A stretch of DNA of 5,714 nucleotides, taken from assembly GCA_020025675.1 (NCBI GenBank), contig JAHHRS010000082.1, forward strand, positions 1 to 5,714. The letters are read 5' to 3'. A model generated the notes under the pieces. It ran no database searches, was not told the DNA's origin, and saw only the letters and a program-made list of their open reading frames with translations. This DNA comes from Oscillospiraceae bacterium (GTDB lineage Bacteria; Bacillota; Clostridia; Oscillospirales; Oscillospiraceae). Positions 1 through 5,306 of the stretch are shown piece by piece (positions within the stretch are counted from its first letter, which is position 1; the number at the start of each line of letters is the position of its first letter). The position numbers were made by a program, and so were the translations under genes.

Positions 1-894
1 ATTTTAACATGGCTTGCATTTGGAATGCTCGGGCTTTCTGTTGTATTTAATGTGAGTGCTTTTCTTACCGGTGCCGCCGCCGTGTTTCGGTCATGGTTTG
101 GTCTCCCCGACTGGGCAGGTATGTTAATCTTCTATGTGCTGGGTGCAGGTGTGGTATTTATCGGAATGAAGCTTGTAGGCATATGCGAAAAAATTGCCGT
201 AGGCTCTATGATAGGTGTTGTGGGTATTCTTTTAATTGCTACCTTAATGTCAGACATGAGTCCGCTGCCCACCGGCTGGCACGGTATAAACAATGCGCTG
301 GCGCTTTACAGCATGATAGCTTTTTCCCTCTCTGCTGTTATGTCCACGCCGCAGGTCGTAAAGGGGCTTGAGGGTGATGTAAAAAAAATCCGGGCTTCTA
401 TTGCTTCGGGTCTTGCCATAAATGCAGGTCTTATTCTCCTTATAACCACTATGACTCTGCTGGGTGCCGGCAGCTCCATAAGTGAAGACGGTGCTCTTGT
501 AGACCTTGCAAATCACCTTGGCGGCTGGGTAAGCGTTATAGGCTATGTTTTTACTCTTCTGGCTCTTGCCACTTCTTTCTGGGCTAATACCCTTAATCTC
601 CGTGATATAGTCCATGAGCAGACAAAGTGGGGTCTTAAAGTCAGTTGGCTTTGCGCCTCTGTCCCCTGTCTTGCCATCGCATTTTTCGGTCTTCAGAGTT
701 TTGTAGGCTTTACCCGATTTGCAAGTATTATTCAGGTAGTAACCGGAATAGGCATAATCGTTGCCTATAATCTCTCCCGAAAACGAGTTGGAAAATCTGA
801 GCTTATTTGCTCTTTTGGCACTCTCCCATTTCAAATAATCGTAGCTTTCTGTACCTTGCTTGCAAGCGTAGGCGCAGTGCTACCTGTAAAATAA
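1..894 (+). CDS. amino-acid permease, APC/aromatic amino-acid transporter type (5' truncated by window edge)
   Basis: The frame is open from base 1, so the true start lies outside the window; 297 codons are visible and end in TAA at 892-894. The product is almost entirely hydrophobic helices (about nine membrane segments) joined by short polar loops, so it sits in the cytoplasmic membrane. Family-like features are the GAAAVF segment near visible residue 24, the GMKLVG..E segment near 55-63, and a helix ending in STPQVVKGLEGDVKKIR, which resembles the loop of aromatic amino-acid permeases just before the 'G' helix. Transporters of this type run about 400 residues, so roughly 100 residues (two or three helices) are missing. 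It probably imports an amino acid with H+ or Na+, but the substrate cannot be read from the sequence. The stop is 12 nt before the next gene's preferred start, which suggests an operon. Family is fairly sure, substrate is not. Confidence 0.75.
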   Translation: MLTWLAFGMLGLSVVFNVSAFLTGAAAVFRSWFGLPDWAGMLIFYVLGAGVVFIGMKLVGICEKIAVGSMIGVVGILLIATLMSDMSPLPTGWHGINNALALYSMIAFSLSAVMSTPQVVKGLEGDVKKIRASIASGLAINAGLILLITTMTLLGAGSSISEDGALVDLANHLGGWVSVIGYVFTLLALATSFWANTLNLRDIVHEQTKWGLKVSWLCASVPCLAIAFFGLQSFVGFTRFASIIQVVTGIGIIVAYNLSRKRVGKSELICSFGTLPFQIIVAFCTLLASVGAVLPVK

Positions 895-900
895 CGAGGT
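895..900 (+). promoter_or_regulatory. ribosome binding site that selects the hydrolase start
   Basis: GAGGT at 896-900 lies directly against the first ATG (901), leaving no spacer. It is 6 nt from the second in-frame ATG (907), which is normal spacing. The site therefore favours initiation at 907. It also sits immediately after the permease TAA, as expected for a second gene in an operon. Confidence 0.7.
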
Positions 901-906
901 ATGAAA

Positions 907-1809
907 ATGAAAAAATCAACTAAAATAGCAATTTCTGTTTTGGGTGCGGCTTTTTTTACCGAAGAGCTGTACAGGCACATTTTTTGCCGCAAAGGTTCAA
1001 AGCTTTTCTCTCTGTTTTCTAATTCTAAGGGGCATACCGAGCCCTATTATGAATACAAGAAAATGGAGATTGAGAAGTTTAAACAAGTTCCCTGCGAGAG
1101 ATACACTATAAATTCAGAGCGCGGTGAAGAACTCAGCGGATTTTATTATCCCAACGGTTCTAACGGCAAAAAGATAGTCTTTATTATCCATGGCTACCGC
1201 TCCGAGCATATAGACACAGCCTGTACATTCTATGACTACTATAAAAGCCGCGGCATAGACATGTTCTGTTGTGACCACACGGCTCACGGTGAAAGTGAAG
1301 GACACTTTGTGGGACTTGATTATTTTGAGTCTCAGGACTGTCTGCGCTGGATAGAATGGCTGAAAGAAAAATTCGGTGATGATACAGAGATTATTCTGCA
1401 CGGCTTTTCCATGGGCGGCGCTACCGTTCTGCAGATGAGCGGAAAGTGTCCGGATAATGTGAAGTTTATTGTTTCCGACAGCGGTTACATGGATACACAG
1501 ACTTCCATCAAAAATCAGGTCGGTATCATGTATCAGCCTATGAGACTTTTAAATAAGATTGTGGCAGGCTATGATCTCAATGATATAGATGTGAAGGAAA
1601 GTCTTTCCAAGTCCACAAAGCCTATTCTTTTTGTGCATGGCTTAGACGATAAGCTTGTACCTTTTGAAGCCGGTCAAAAGCTGTATGATATGTATACCGG
1701 AGAAAAAGACTGCCTGTTTACCGAGGGTACAAAACACGTTGAAACCATATATACATATCCAGATGAGTACGCACAAAAGCTTGACAGTTTCATAGAAAAA
1801 TACATGTAA
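907..1809 (+). CDS. membrane-anchored alpha/beta hydrolase (serine hydrolase, S33/YqkD-like)
   Basis: The protein has 300 residues from ATG 907; ATG 901 is possible but has no spacer to the ribosome binding site. A hydrophobic stretch at residues 6-18 behind a Lys-rich start looks like a single N-terminal anchor or uncleaved signal. The rest is an alpha/beta hydrolase core: HGY oxyanion-hole segment at about 95-97, DHTAHGES at about 123-130, nucleophile elbow GFSMGG with Ser168, acid in GLDDK with Asp248, and catalytic His277 in EGTKHVE. All three triad residues are present and in the usual order, so the enzyme should be active. Length and layout resemble Bacillus YqkD-type hydrolases. The substrate (ester, peptide or acyl group) is unknown. 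It is co-oriented with, and 12 nt behind, the permease, and is followed by a strong terminator, so it is the last gene of that operon. Confidence 0.87.
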   Translation: MKKSTKIAISVLGAAFFTEELYRHIFCRKGSKLFSLFSNSKGHTEPYYEYKKMEIEKFKQVPCERYTINSERGEELSGFYYPNGSNGKKIVFIIHGYRSEHIDTACTFYDYYKSRGIDMFCCDHTAHGESEGHFVGLDYFESQDCLRWIEWLKEKFGDDTEIILHGFSMGGATVLQMSGKCPDNVKFIVSDSGYMDTQTSIKNQVGIMYQPMRLLNKIVAGYDLNDIDVKESLSKSTKPILFVHGLDDKLVPFEAGQKLYDMYTGEKDCLFTEGTKHVETIYTYPDEYAQKLDSFIEKYM

Positions 1810-1831
1810 TAAAAAATTTAATTTTGTTAGC

Positions 1832-1888
1832 AAAACACCGTAAAGAACAAAGTAGAGTAAGCTCTAAAAGTTCTTTACGGTGTTTTTT
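1832..1888 (+). terminator. rho-independent terminator of the permease-hydrolase operon
   Basis: A perfect 17-bp inverted repeat (1832-1848 with 1870-1886, core ACCGTAAAGAAC) is followed by a T6 run at 1883-1888, whose first bases also close the stem. The 21-nt loop holds a small inner stem (AGAG 1854-1857 with CTCT 1862-1865). It begins 22 nt after the hydrolase stop. Confidence 0.9.
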
Positions 1889-1986
1889 ATACTTGTTCAA
1901 TATTAGATTTGATTAAAACAGGTTACATCAGTAAAAGCTTTTTCCTTATGGTGGATGCAAATTCTGTACACAGAAAAGACAGGCCT

Positions 1987-2016
1987 TTCACACTGCTCTG
2001 CTCCCATGCATAGTAT
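1987..2016 (+). promoter_or_regulatory. candidate vegetative promoter of the cysteine-rich gene
   Basis: TTCACA (1987-1992, 5 of 6 to TTGACA) and TAGTAT (2011-2016, 4 of 6 to TATAAT) are separated by 18 nt. Transcription would start near 2023, giving a leader of about 50 nt. The gene follows a strong terminator, so a promoter is expected somewhere in 1889-2050. The -10 is imperfect and no other site is clearly better. Confidence 0.4.
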
Positions 2017-2052
2017 TAAATAGTCAGATACCTGCTGGCTAAAAATGACAAA

Positions 2053-2064
2053 GAGGAGAGTATG
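2053..2064 (+). promoter_or_regulatory. strong ribosome binding site with unusual spacing
   Basis: GAGGAG (2053-2058) is a strong Shine-Dalgarno match, but it lies 13 nt before the only available ATG of the long frame (2072) and only 3 nt before another ATG (2062). That earlier ATG opens a nine-codon frame (MLNNVLFLQ) ending at 2091, inside the long gene. The long frame has a TAA at 2066-2068, so it cannot start earlier. Either the 13-nt spacing works as it is, or the mini-frame takes part in translation control. Confidence 0.55.
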
Positions 2065-2071
2065 TTAAATA

Positions 2072-2941
2072 ATGTCTTGTTTTTGCAATAAGGAAAAAAC
2101 TTCAGCCTGCAATCTGAAAATTGACTACTCAGCCGTTCAAGGTGAGCGGATTCTTCCTTTTCAGATATCTCTCAATTTAGTTGACTCCACGCTCAGCCCA
2201 TCAGTCGGCGAAAACCAGCGGTTCTGCTATGACATTGCAGCCGTCGGCGAAGATGTTCCGCTGTATGCAGACCTTAGTCATATGGTGTTTGGAATATGTG
2301 ACCTGATACCTGCCGAGGAAATTGCAAATATCTCCGTCGTCATCAATGACCTGCCACAAGAAGTGGTATTTGGAGAAGGCGGCAATGTTGAGTTACGCAC
2401 CGCCCAAAAGCCCGATCCACCCACCGGATGTGCCGGCCTGAAATTTGATTTTCCGCTCGATAAGGTAAACGGAGTAATGCATATATGCTTTGAATTGACG
2501 GTAGCCCGAGAGGTGGCAGCCATTGACGTCTGCCTGTTTGGAGGCAATACCACGGCAGAAGGGCTGAAAATTTGCGGTCCCGGCTGTGAAAAGCAAGGCG
2601 GCGGCTGCCCGGTGATGGGATATCAGTGCTCCACCGTCTGCGTACCGGTTACAGTGACTCCTTATGCACACGTCGGTACTCCCATAACCAGCTGCTGCGG
2701 AGAACCTGTTGTTGCAAAGGGTGATATTTGTCCCCGCAACGGCGGTGTCTGCCGCTTTACCATTAGCCAGCAGATTTGTGTTGCCGTCCCTGTTGAATTC
2801 GGTGCACAGGCTGTGGCGGGGACGCCCATTGTTATGTGCGGTGAGGCAGGCAATGCAAACACCGGTCCGGACTGCACCCCTGCTGATTCGAATGTTAATT
2901 ACAAAATAGTAGAGCGTGGAAACACGTATAAGGTTTATTGA
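2072..2941 (+). CDS. cysteine-rich protein of unknown function with a duplicated C-terminal module
   Basis: This 289-residue protein has 20 cysteines (about 7%) and no signal peptide or membrane helix, so nothing marks it for Sec export. Residues 15-165 alternate short hydrophobic and polar stretches, suggesting a beta-rich domain (for example GLKFDFPLDKV at 122-132 and DVCLFGG at 152-158). A Cys/Gly cluster follows (CGPGCEKQGGGC, 168-179). Two related modules then occur, at 190-211 and 236-258. Each starts with C-V-x-V, continues with V-x-x-x-x-A-type beta sequence, and ends in GTPI..C.GE or a near variant. I do not recognise a named family. The look recalls uncharacterised clostridial Cys-rich structural or spore-surface-like proteins, but that is an impression only. 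Two lines sampled by hand are about 57% GC and a third about 47%, against about 42% in a sampled hydrolase line. It is flanked by terminators on both sides, so it is monocistronic. ATG 2072 is the first possible start. Confidence 0.85.
   Translation: MSCFCNKEKTSACNLKIDYSAVQGERILPFQISLNLVDSTLSPSVGENQRFCYDIAAVGEDVPLYADLSHMVFGICDLIPAEEIANISVVINDLPQEVVFGEGGNVELRTAQKPDPPTGCAGLKFDFPLDKVNGVMHICFELTVAREVAAIDVCLFGGNTTAEGLKICGPGCEKQGGGCPVMGYQCSTVCVPVTVTPYAHVGTPITSCCGEPVVAKGDICPRNGGVCRFTISQQICVAVPVEFGAQAVAGTPIVMCGEAGNANTGPDCTPADSNVNYKIVERGNTYKVY
2627..2845 (+). repeat. diverged internal protein repeat (two modules) in the cysteine-rich gene
   Basis: Residues 190-211 (CVPVTV...GTPITSCCGE) and 236-258 (CVAVPV...GTPIVMCGE) share the opening C-V-x-V, an alanine in the middle and a closing GTPI..C.GE. 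The distance from the first Cys to GTPI is 12 residues in the first copy and 14 in the second. The DNA has diverged, so this is an old duplication seen at protein level only. Confidence 0.6.
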
Positions 2942-2954
2942 GAAGTTTTAATAT

Positions 2955-2994
2955 AAAAAAGAAACGGCAGTGGTTTTACCACTGCCGTTTCTTT
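2955..2994. terminator. bidirectional terminator between the cysteine-rich gene and tRNA-Pro
   Basis: A perfect 17-bp stem (2958-2974 with 2978-2994, core ACGGCAGTGG) has a 3-nt TTT loop. On the minus strand it runs into a strong T tract (from A6 at 2955-2960), ideal for ending the tRNA transcript whose 3' end is 2996. On the plus strand the right arm ends in GTTTCTTT, a weaker tract that can still end the cysteine-rich mRNA 17 nt after its stop. Confidence 0.88.
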
Positions 2995-2995
2995 A

Positions 2996-3071
2996 TGGTC
3001 CGAGTGACTGGAGTCGAACCAGCGGCCTCTTGAACCCCATTCAAGCGCGCTACCATCTGCGCTACACCCGG
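2996..3071 (-). tRNA. tRNA-Pro(GGG)
   Basis: The reverse strand folds into a full 76-nt cloverleaf: acceptor CCGGGTG with CACTCGG (one G-U), D stem GCGC/GCGC with loop AGATGGTA, anticodon stem CTTGA/TCAAG, variable AGGCC, and T stem GCTGG/CCAGT with loop TTCGACT. A73 and CCA are encoded. The anticodon is GGG at 3036-3038, reading CCC and CCU proline codons. C1-G72 with A73 and G37 are typical of bacterial tRNA-Pro. Position 32 is A and 38 is U, a pairing known from bacterial tRNA-Pro(GGG) and tRNA-Ala(GGC). Nothing indicates a pseudo-tRNA. Confidence 0.97.
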
Positions 3072-3106
3072 AAATGTTTAATTATTTGCCGTTTTCTCAG
3101 CGCTTG

Positions 3107-3138
3107 ATTATATTACCACAAAGGAAAGATAAATGCAA
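3107..3138 (-). promoter_or_regulatory. promoter of the tRNA-Pro gene
   Basis: On the minus strand, TTGCAT (3133-3138) lies 17 nt before TAATAT (3110-3115). TAATAT is preceded by TGG, an extended -10. A perfect TATAAT overlaps at 3107-3112, though with 20-nt spacing. Transcription would start near 3100, about 29 nt before the mature tRNA 5' end, leaving a short leader for RNase P to remove. Confidence 0.65.
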
Positions 3139-3321
3139 GCATTATTTTCATTTTTTTCTAAAAATAGATTTAATTTTAAATTTATTTCGTAAAAGCAAAG
3201 ACATTTCAAAGGATTAAAGCGCGAAATTACTTCTAACCGCTATTTTTTTAAGGCATCAGATACGAAGATTCCGGCATACCGGCGGCTTTTATCTTTTACT
3301 TTACTTTTTTAGATTTAACAT

Positions 3322-3341
3322 ACTCTGCGCTGCTGCAGAGT
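3322..3341. repeat. short inverted repeat, role unknown
   Basis: ACTCTGC (3322-3328) pairs perfectly with GCAGAGT (3335-3341) around a 6-nt GCTGCT loop. No T run follows on either strand, so it is not a usual terminator. It lies between the tRNA promoter and the rhomboid-gene terminator. Confidence 0.4.
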
Positions 3342-3357
3342 GAGAAGAATTATGACA

Positions 3358-3400
3358 CAAAAAACAAATCCTTGCCATTGGTGATGATAGCAAGGATTTG
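3358..3400 (-). terminator. rho-independent terminator of the rhomboid-like gene
   Basis: A perfect 11-bp stem (CAAATCCTTGC 3365-3375 with GCAAGGATTTG 3390-3400) has a 14-nt loop. Reading leftward on the minus strand it runs into TTTGTTTTTTG (A6 at 3359-3364). It lies 74 nt downstream of the stop at 3475. Confidence 0.85.
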
Positions 3401-3474
3401 AATAAAGCAACCGTAAAATTTATTTTTTCATAGTCCGTACAGGTTATTGTGATCGTGGTGAACTTCTGCCACTG

Positions 3475-4308
3475 TTATTCCGTGAAGTGTATATGGCTGT
3501 TTATATGATCCTCGCAGAAGCAATGATAACCGGCACAGCGAGAGCAGTAACGAAATTCAAGGTTTGGAAAATCGGTGTCTGTTCTGCCGCAGACCTCACA
3601 CTTATGTGTATACAGCTTTTGATTGCTCGCCTTTTTTATCTCTCTTGAGGCTTTGCGGAAATTTACCGCATCCTTTGAAACCTTCCGAGGTCTGATTTCA
3701 CGAATTAAGTCTCCTCCGCAGAAAATCAGGAAGTTCAAAACAGCTACAACAGGCAGAAGGTTTATTGGGAATGGATTTGTAAATATACCGAATATGAAGA
3801 ATATGCCGTCAAATATTGCAAGGTATTTCATCTGAACCGGTATAATGAAGAAAAGCAGTACCTCCATATCCGGGAAAAGAGCCGCAAAGGAAAAGAACAT
3901 GGAGAGGTAGATATAAGTTGAAGTAAGTCTAATAGGAATGCCGGTAGTAAAATAAATCACAAATCCAAATATAATAGTGAGAATTACTCCGGAGAAAAAG
4001 TATATATTAAACTGCGGTGTACCCCAGTACTGCTGTAAAGTACTTCCCACCCAATAATAGAAGTAAAACGCAAGCAGAGCCAGAAGGCCGGAGCTGGGCG
4101 GGTATAGCATAAAGCTTACAAGACGCCATACCTGTCCGTGGAGTATGGCCTGAGGGTCAAAGCTGATATAGCTCAGAAACACCGGGTTTATAGCTCCCAT
4201 AATCCAGAAAGCCACATTGGCAACGGTAATGTATTTCATCAGGTTCGGAATTCCGAAGTTAGGGTGATTATAGCTGAAACGCTCTATGTGGTTCATTGGG
4301 TCTCTCAT
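3475..4308 (-). CDS. rhomboid-fold membrane protein, probable pseudoprotease, with Cys/His zinc-ribbon-like tail
   Basis: This 277-residue protein has about six membrane helices between residues 24 and 198 and a charged, Cys/His-rich cytoplasmic-type tail. The rhomboid pattern is clear: GQVWRLVSFMLYP (58-70) matches the L1-loop WR segment, YWGTPQFNIYFFSG (94-107) matches the segment leading into the next helix, and LFPDMEVLLFFIIPV (144-158) matches the loop after the catalytic helix. However, the GxSG nucleophile motif is replaced by LTSTYIY (128-134), and the last helix has no histidine (VAVLNFLIFCGGDL, 188-201). The Ser-His dyad is therefore missing, and protease activity is unlikely. The tail has C237xxC240 and C255xxC258, then C263, C265, H268, H272 and H274, enough ligands for one or two zinc ions. 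ATG 4308 has AGGAG 10 nt upstream. It is transcribed divergently from rlmB. The fold is sure, the role unknown. Confidence 0.87.
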   Translation of the reverse strand: MRDPMNHIERFSYNHPNFGIPNLMKYITVANVAFWIMGAINPVFLSYISFDPQAILHGQVWRLVSFMLYPPSSGLLALLAFYFYYWVGSTLQQYWGTPQFNIYFFSGVILTIIFGFVIYFTTGIPIRLTSTYIYLSMFFSFAALFPDMEVLLFFIIPVQMKYLAIFDGIFFIFGIFTNPFPINLLPVVAVLNFLIFCGGDLIREIRPRKVSKDAVNFRKASREIKKASNQKLYTHKCEVCGRTDTDFPNLEFRYCSRCAGYHCFCEDHINSHIHFTE

Positions 4309-4317
4309 TTTAAAATC

Positions 4318-4323
4318 TCTCCT
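4318..4323 (-). promoter_or_regulatory. ribosome binding site of the rhomboid-like gene
   Basis: AGGAGA on the minus strand (4323 to 4318) leaves 10 nt from AGGAG to the ATG at 4308. The next in-frame ATG (codon 5) would be more than 20 nt away, so 4308 is the supported start. Confidence 0.75.
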
Positions 4324-4328
4324 AAAAA

Positions 4329-4341
4329 AGGCTAATAGCCT
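4329..4341. repeat. 13-bp palindrome in the rhomboid-gene leader
   Basis: AGGCTAATAGCCT is a perfect palindrome around a central A. It lies between the likely transcription start and the ribosome binding site. As RNA on the minus strand it gives a short AGGC/GCCT hairpin followed by a T run, which could act as a weak attenuator. As DNA it could be an operator half-site pair. No evidence decides between these. Confidence 0.35.
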
Positions 4342-4354
4342 ATTATTTTCCTAT

Positions 4355-4383
4355 ATAATATGCTTTTAAACGTGCAAAGTCTA
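4355..4383 (-). promoter_or_regulatory. promoter of the rhomboid-like gene
   Basis: On the minus strand, TAGACT (4378-4383, 4 of 6 to TTGACA) and TATTAT (4355-4360, 5 of 6 to TATAAT) are separated by 17 nt. Transcription would start near 4348, giving a leader of about 40 nt that contains the 13-bp palindrome at 4329-4341. Confidence 0.6.
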
Positions 4384-4432
4384 TAAAAATTTGTAAATAA
4401 TAAAAATAACACTTTTAATTTACATAATGTTG

Positions 4433-4441
4433 TGATATTAT
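4433..4441 (+). promoter_or_regulatory. extended -10 promoter of rlmB
   Basis: TGATATTAT combines an extended TGn with TATTAT (4436-4441, 5 of 6 to TATAAT). The -35 position at 17-nt spacing (TTTTAA, 4413-4418) is poor, as is common for extended -10 promoters. Transcription would start near 4448, about 29 nt before the rlmB ATG. Confidence 0.5.
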
Positions 4442-4476
4442 TCATGTAAATACATAGAATTTGGAGTACTGTACCC

Positions 4477-5232
4477 ATGGATAGAGATAACGAAGTCAGA
4501 AATGAACTTATAGAAGGCAGAAATGCCGTTATAGAGGCTTTAAGAGCAGGCCGAGCCATAGATAAAATTTTTATAGCCCGTGGAGATGTTGACTCCACTT
4601 TAGGCTTTATAGCTTCTAAAGCCCGTGCAAAGGGTATAGTAGTTGTGGAAGCTGACAGGAAAAAGCTTGACTTTATGAGCGTAACTAAGGCCCATCAGGG
4701 AGTTATAGCCTTGGCAGGCCTGCGTGAATATTGCTCAGTTGATGATATTCTTGCAATAGCTGAGGAGCGTGGTGAGGCTCCTTTTGTCATAGTGTGTGAC
4801 GAGATCAGTGACCCTCACAATCTGGGTGCCATAATCCGTTCCGCTGAGTGCGTCGGAGCACACGGACTCATTATCCCCAAGCGCCGCAGCGCCGGTCTTA
4901 CCGCCATTGTGGACAAAGCCAGTGCAGGCGCAGCCGAACATGCTGCAATTGCCAGAGTTGCCAACATCCCCGCTGTTTTAAATGAGCTTAAGGAAAAAGG
5001 TCTATGGATATACGGTACTGCTGCAGAAGGCAGTTCCGATTTATGGCACACTGATTTCAAAGGTCCTCTGGCTCTTGTTATAGGTTCCGAGGGTGACGGC
5101 ATGGGCAGACTTGTTCGTGAGCGCTGTGACTTTATAGTAAGTCTGCCAATGAAGGGCAAAGTTTCTTCCCTCAACGCCTCCGCAGCTGCAGCTGTTACTA
5201 TGTACGAAGTTTTGAGACAGCGCAGCTTATAA
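4477..5232 (+). CDS. rlmB: 23S rRNA (guanosine-2'-O-)-methyltransferase RlmB, SpoU/TrmH family
   Basis: This 251-residue protein has the full length typical of RlmB. The N-terminal substrate-binding domain (about 11-90) opens with IEGRNAVIEALRAG and contains the AHQGVIA signature (72-78). The SpoU catalytic domain (about 103-248) has motif 1 DPHNLGAIIRSAECVGA with Asn115, Arg121 and Glu124, motif 2 VIGSEGDGM (201-209), and motif 3 SLNASAAAAV (231-240). The latter two form the deep trefoil knot that binds S-adenosylmethionine. In E. coli the enzyme methylates the ribose of G2251 in the 23S rRNA peptidyl-transferase P loop. Same-family paralogues act on other rRNA or tRNA sites, so the exact nucleotide is inferred. 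TGGAG at 4462-4466 lies 10 nt before ATG 4477. It is divergent from the rhomboid-like gene; no terminator is visible before the next gene, so read-through is possible. Confidence 0.94.
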   Translation: MDRDNEVRNELIEGRNAVIEALRAGRAIDKIFIARGDVDSTLGFIASKARAKGIVVVEADRKKLDFMSVTKAHQGVIALAGLREYCSVDDILAIAEERGEAPFVIVCDEISDPHNLGAIIRSAECVGAHGLIIPKRRSAGLTAIVDKASAGAAEHAAIARVANIPAVLNELKEKGLWIYGTAAEGSSDLWHTDFKGPLALVIGSEGDGMGRLVRERCDFIVSLPMKGKVSSLNASAAAAVTMYEVLRQRSL

Positions 5233-5268
5233 TATTATTAAAAAATATTTAAAGATTTATTCCATTAT

Positions 5269-5286
5269 ATTATTCTCAGGAATAAT
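5269..5286 (+). repeat. small AT-rich hairpin in the rlmB-downstream gap
   Basis: ATTATTC (5269-5275) pairs with GAATAAT (5280-5286) around a TCAG loop, just upstream of the ribosome binding site of the repeat-protein gene. It is AT-rich and lacks a following T run, so it is unlikely to terminate transcription. It may be incidental. Confidence 0.3.
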
Positions 5287-5306
5287 CCCGAAAGGCAGAA
5301 ATAAAA

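Larger units (their letters stand above)
3072..3474. other. 403-bp intergenic region without a gene
   Basis: The right-to-left tRNA promoter lies at 3107-3138. Between 3140 and 3320 the sequence is AT-rich with no supported gene or RNA motif. A short palindrome sits at 3322-3341, a minus-strand terminator at 3358-3400, and 3401-3474 is the 3' untranslated region of the rhomboid-like gene. Confidence 0.6.

Noticed and set aside
250..834. Long open frame on the minus strand opposite the permease
   Set aside because: It is antisense to a clearly coding hydrophobic membrane protein, has no ribosome binding site and shows no protein-like features.
1832..1888. 17-bp inverted repeat as the ends of a small mobile element
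   Set aside because: The arms are only 21 nt apart, followed by a T run directly after an operon, which fits a terminator; no target duplication is visible.
2009..2016. CATAGTAT resembling a sporulation sigma -10 in front of the cysteine-rich gene
   Set aside because: It only partly fits sigma-E or sigma-G -10 patterns, and I find no matching -35 at the right distance. It overlaps the vegetative -10 candidate.
1889..2060. Riboswitch or T-box leader before the cysteine-rich gene
   Set aside because: No T-box sequence, no conserved riboswitch core and no attenuator hairpin could be found in the leader.
2278..2877. Several open frames of 70-90 codons on the minus strand within the cysteine-rich gene
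   Set aside because: They overlap one another in different frames and mirror the GC-rich codons of the real gene; no start signal supports them.
3271..3282. CCGGCATACCGG hairpin followed by a T-containing stretch, as a possible plus-strand terminator
   Set aside because: The stem is only 4 bp, the T stretch starts several bases later, and there is no plus-strand gene upstream to terminate.
4735..5174. Minus-strand open frames opposite rlmB
   Set aside because: rlmB carries all SpoU motifs in the plus frame; the antisense frames are low-complexity shadows without ribosome binding sites.
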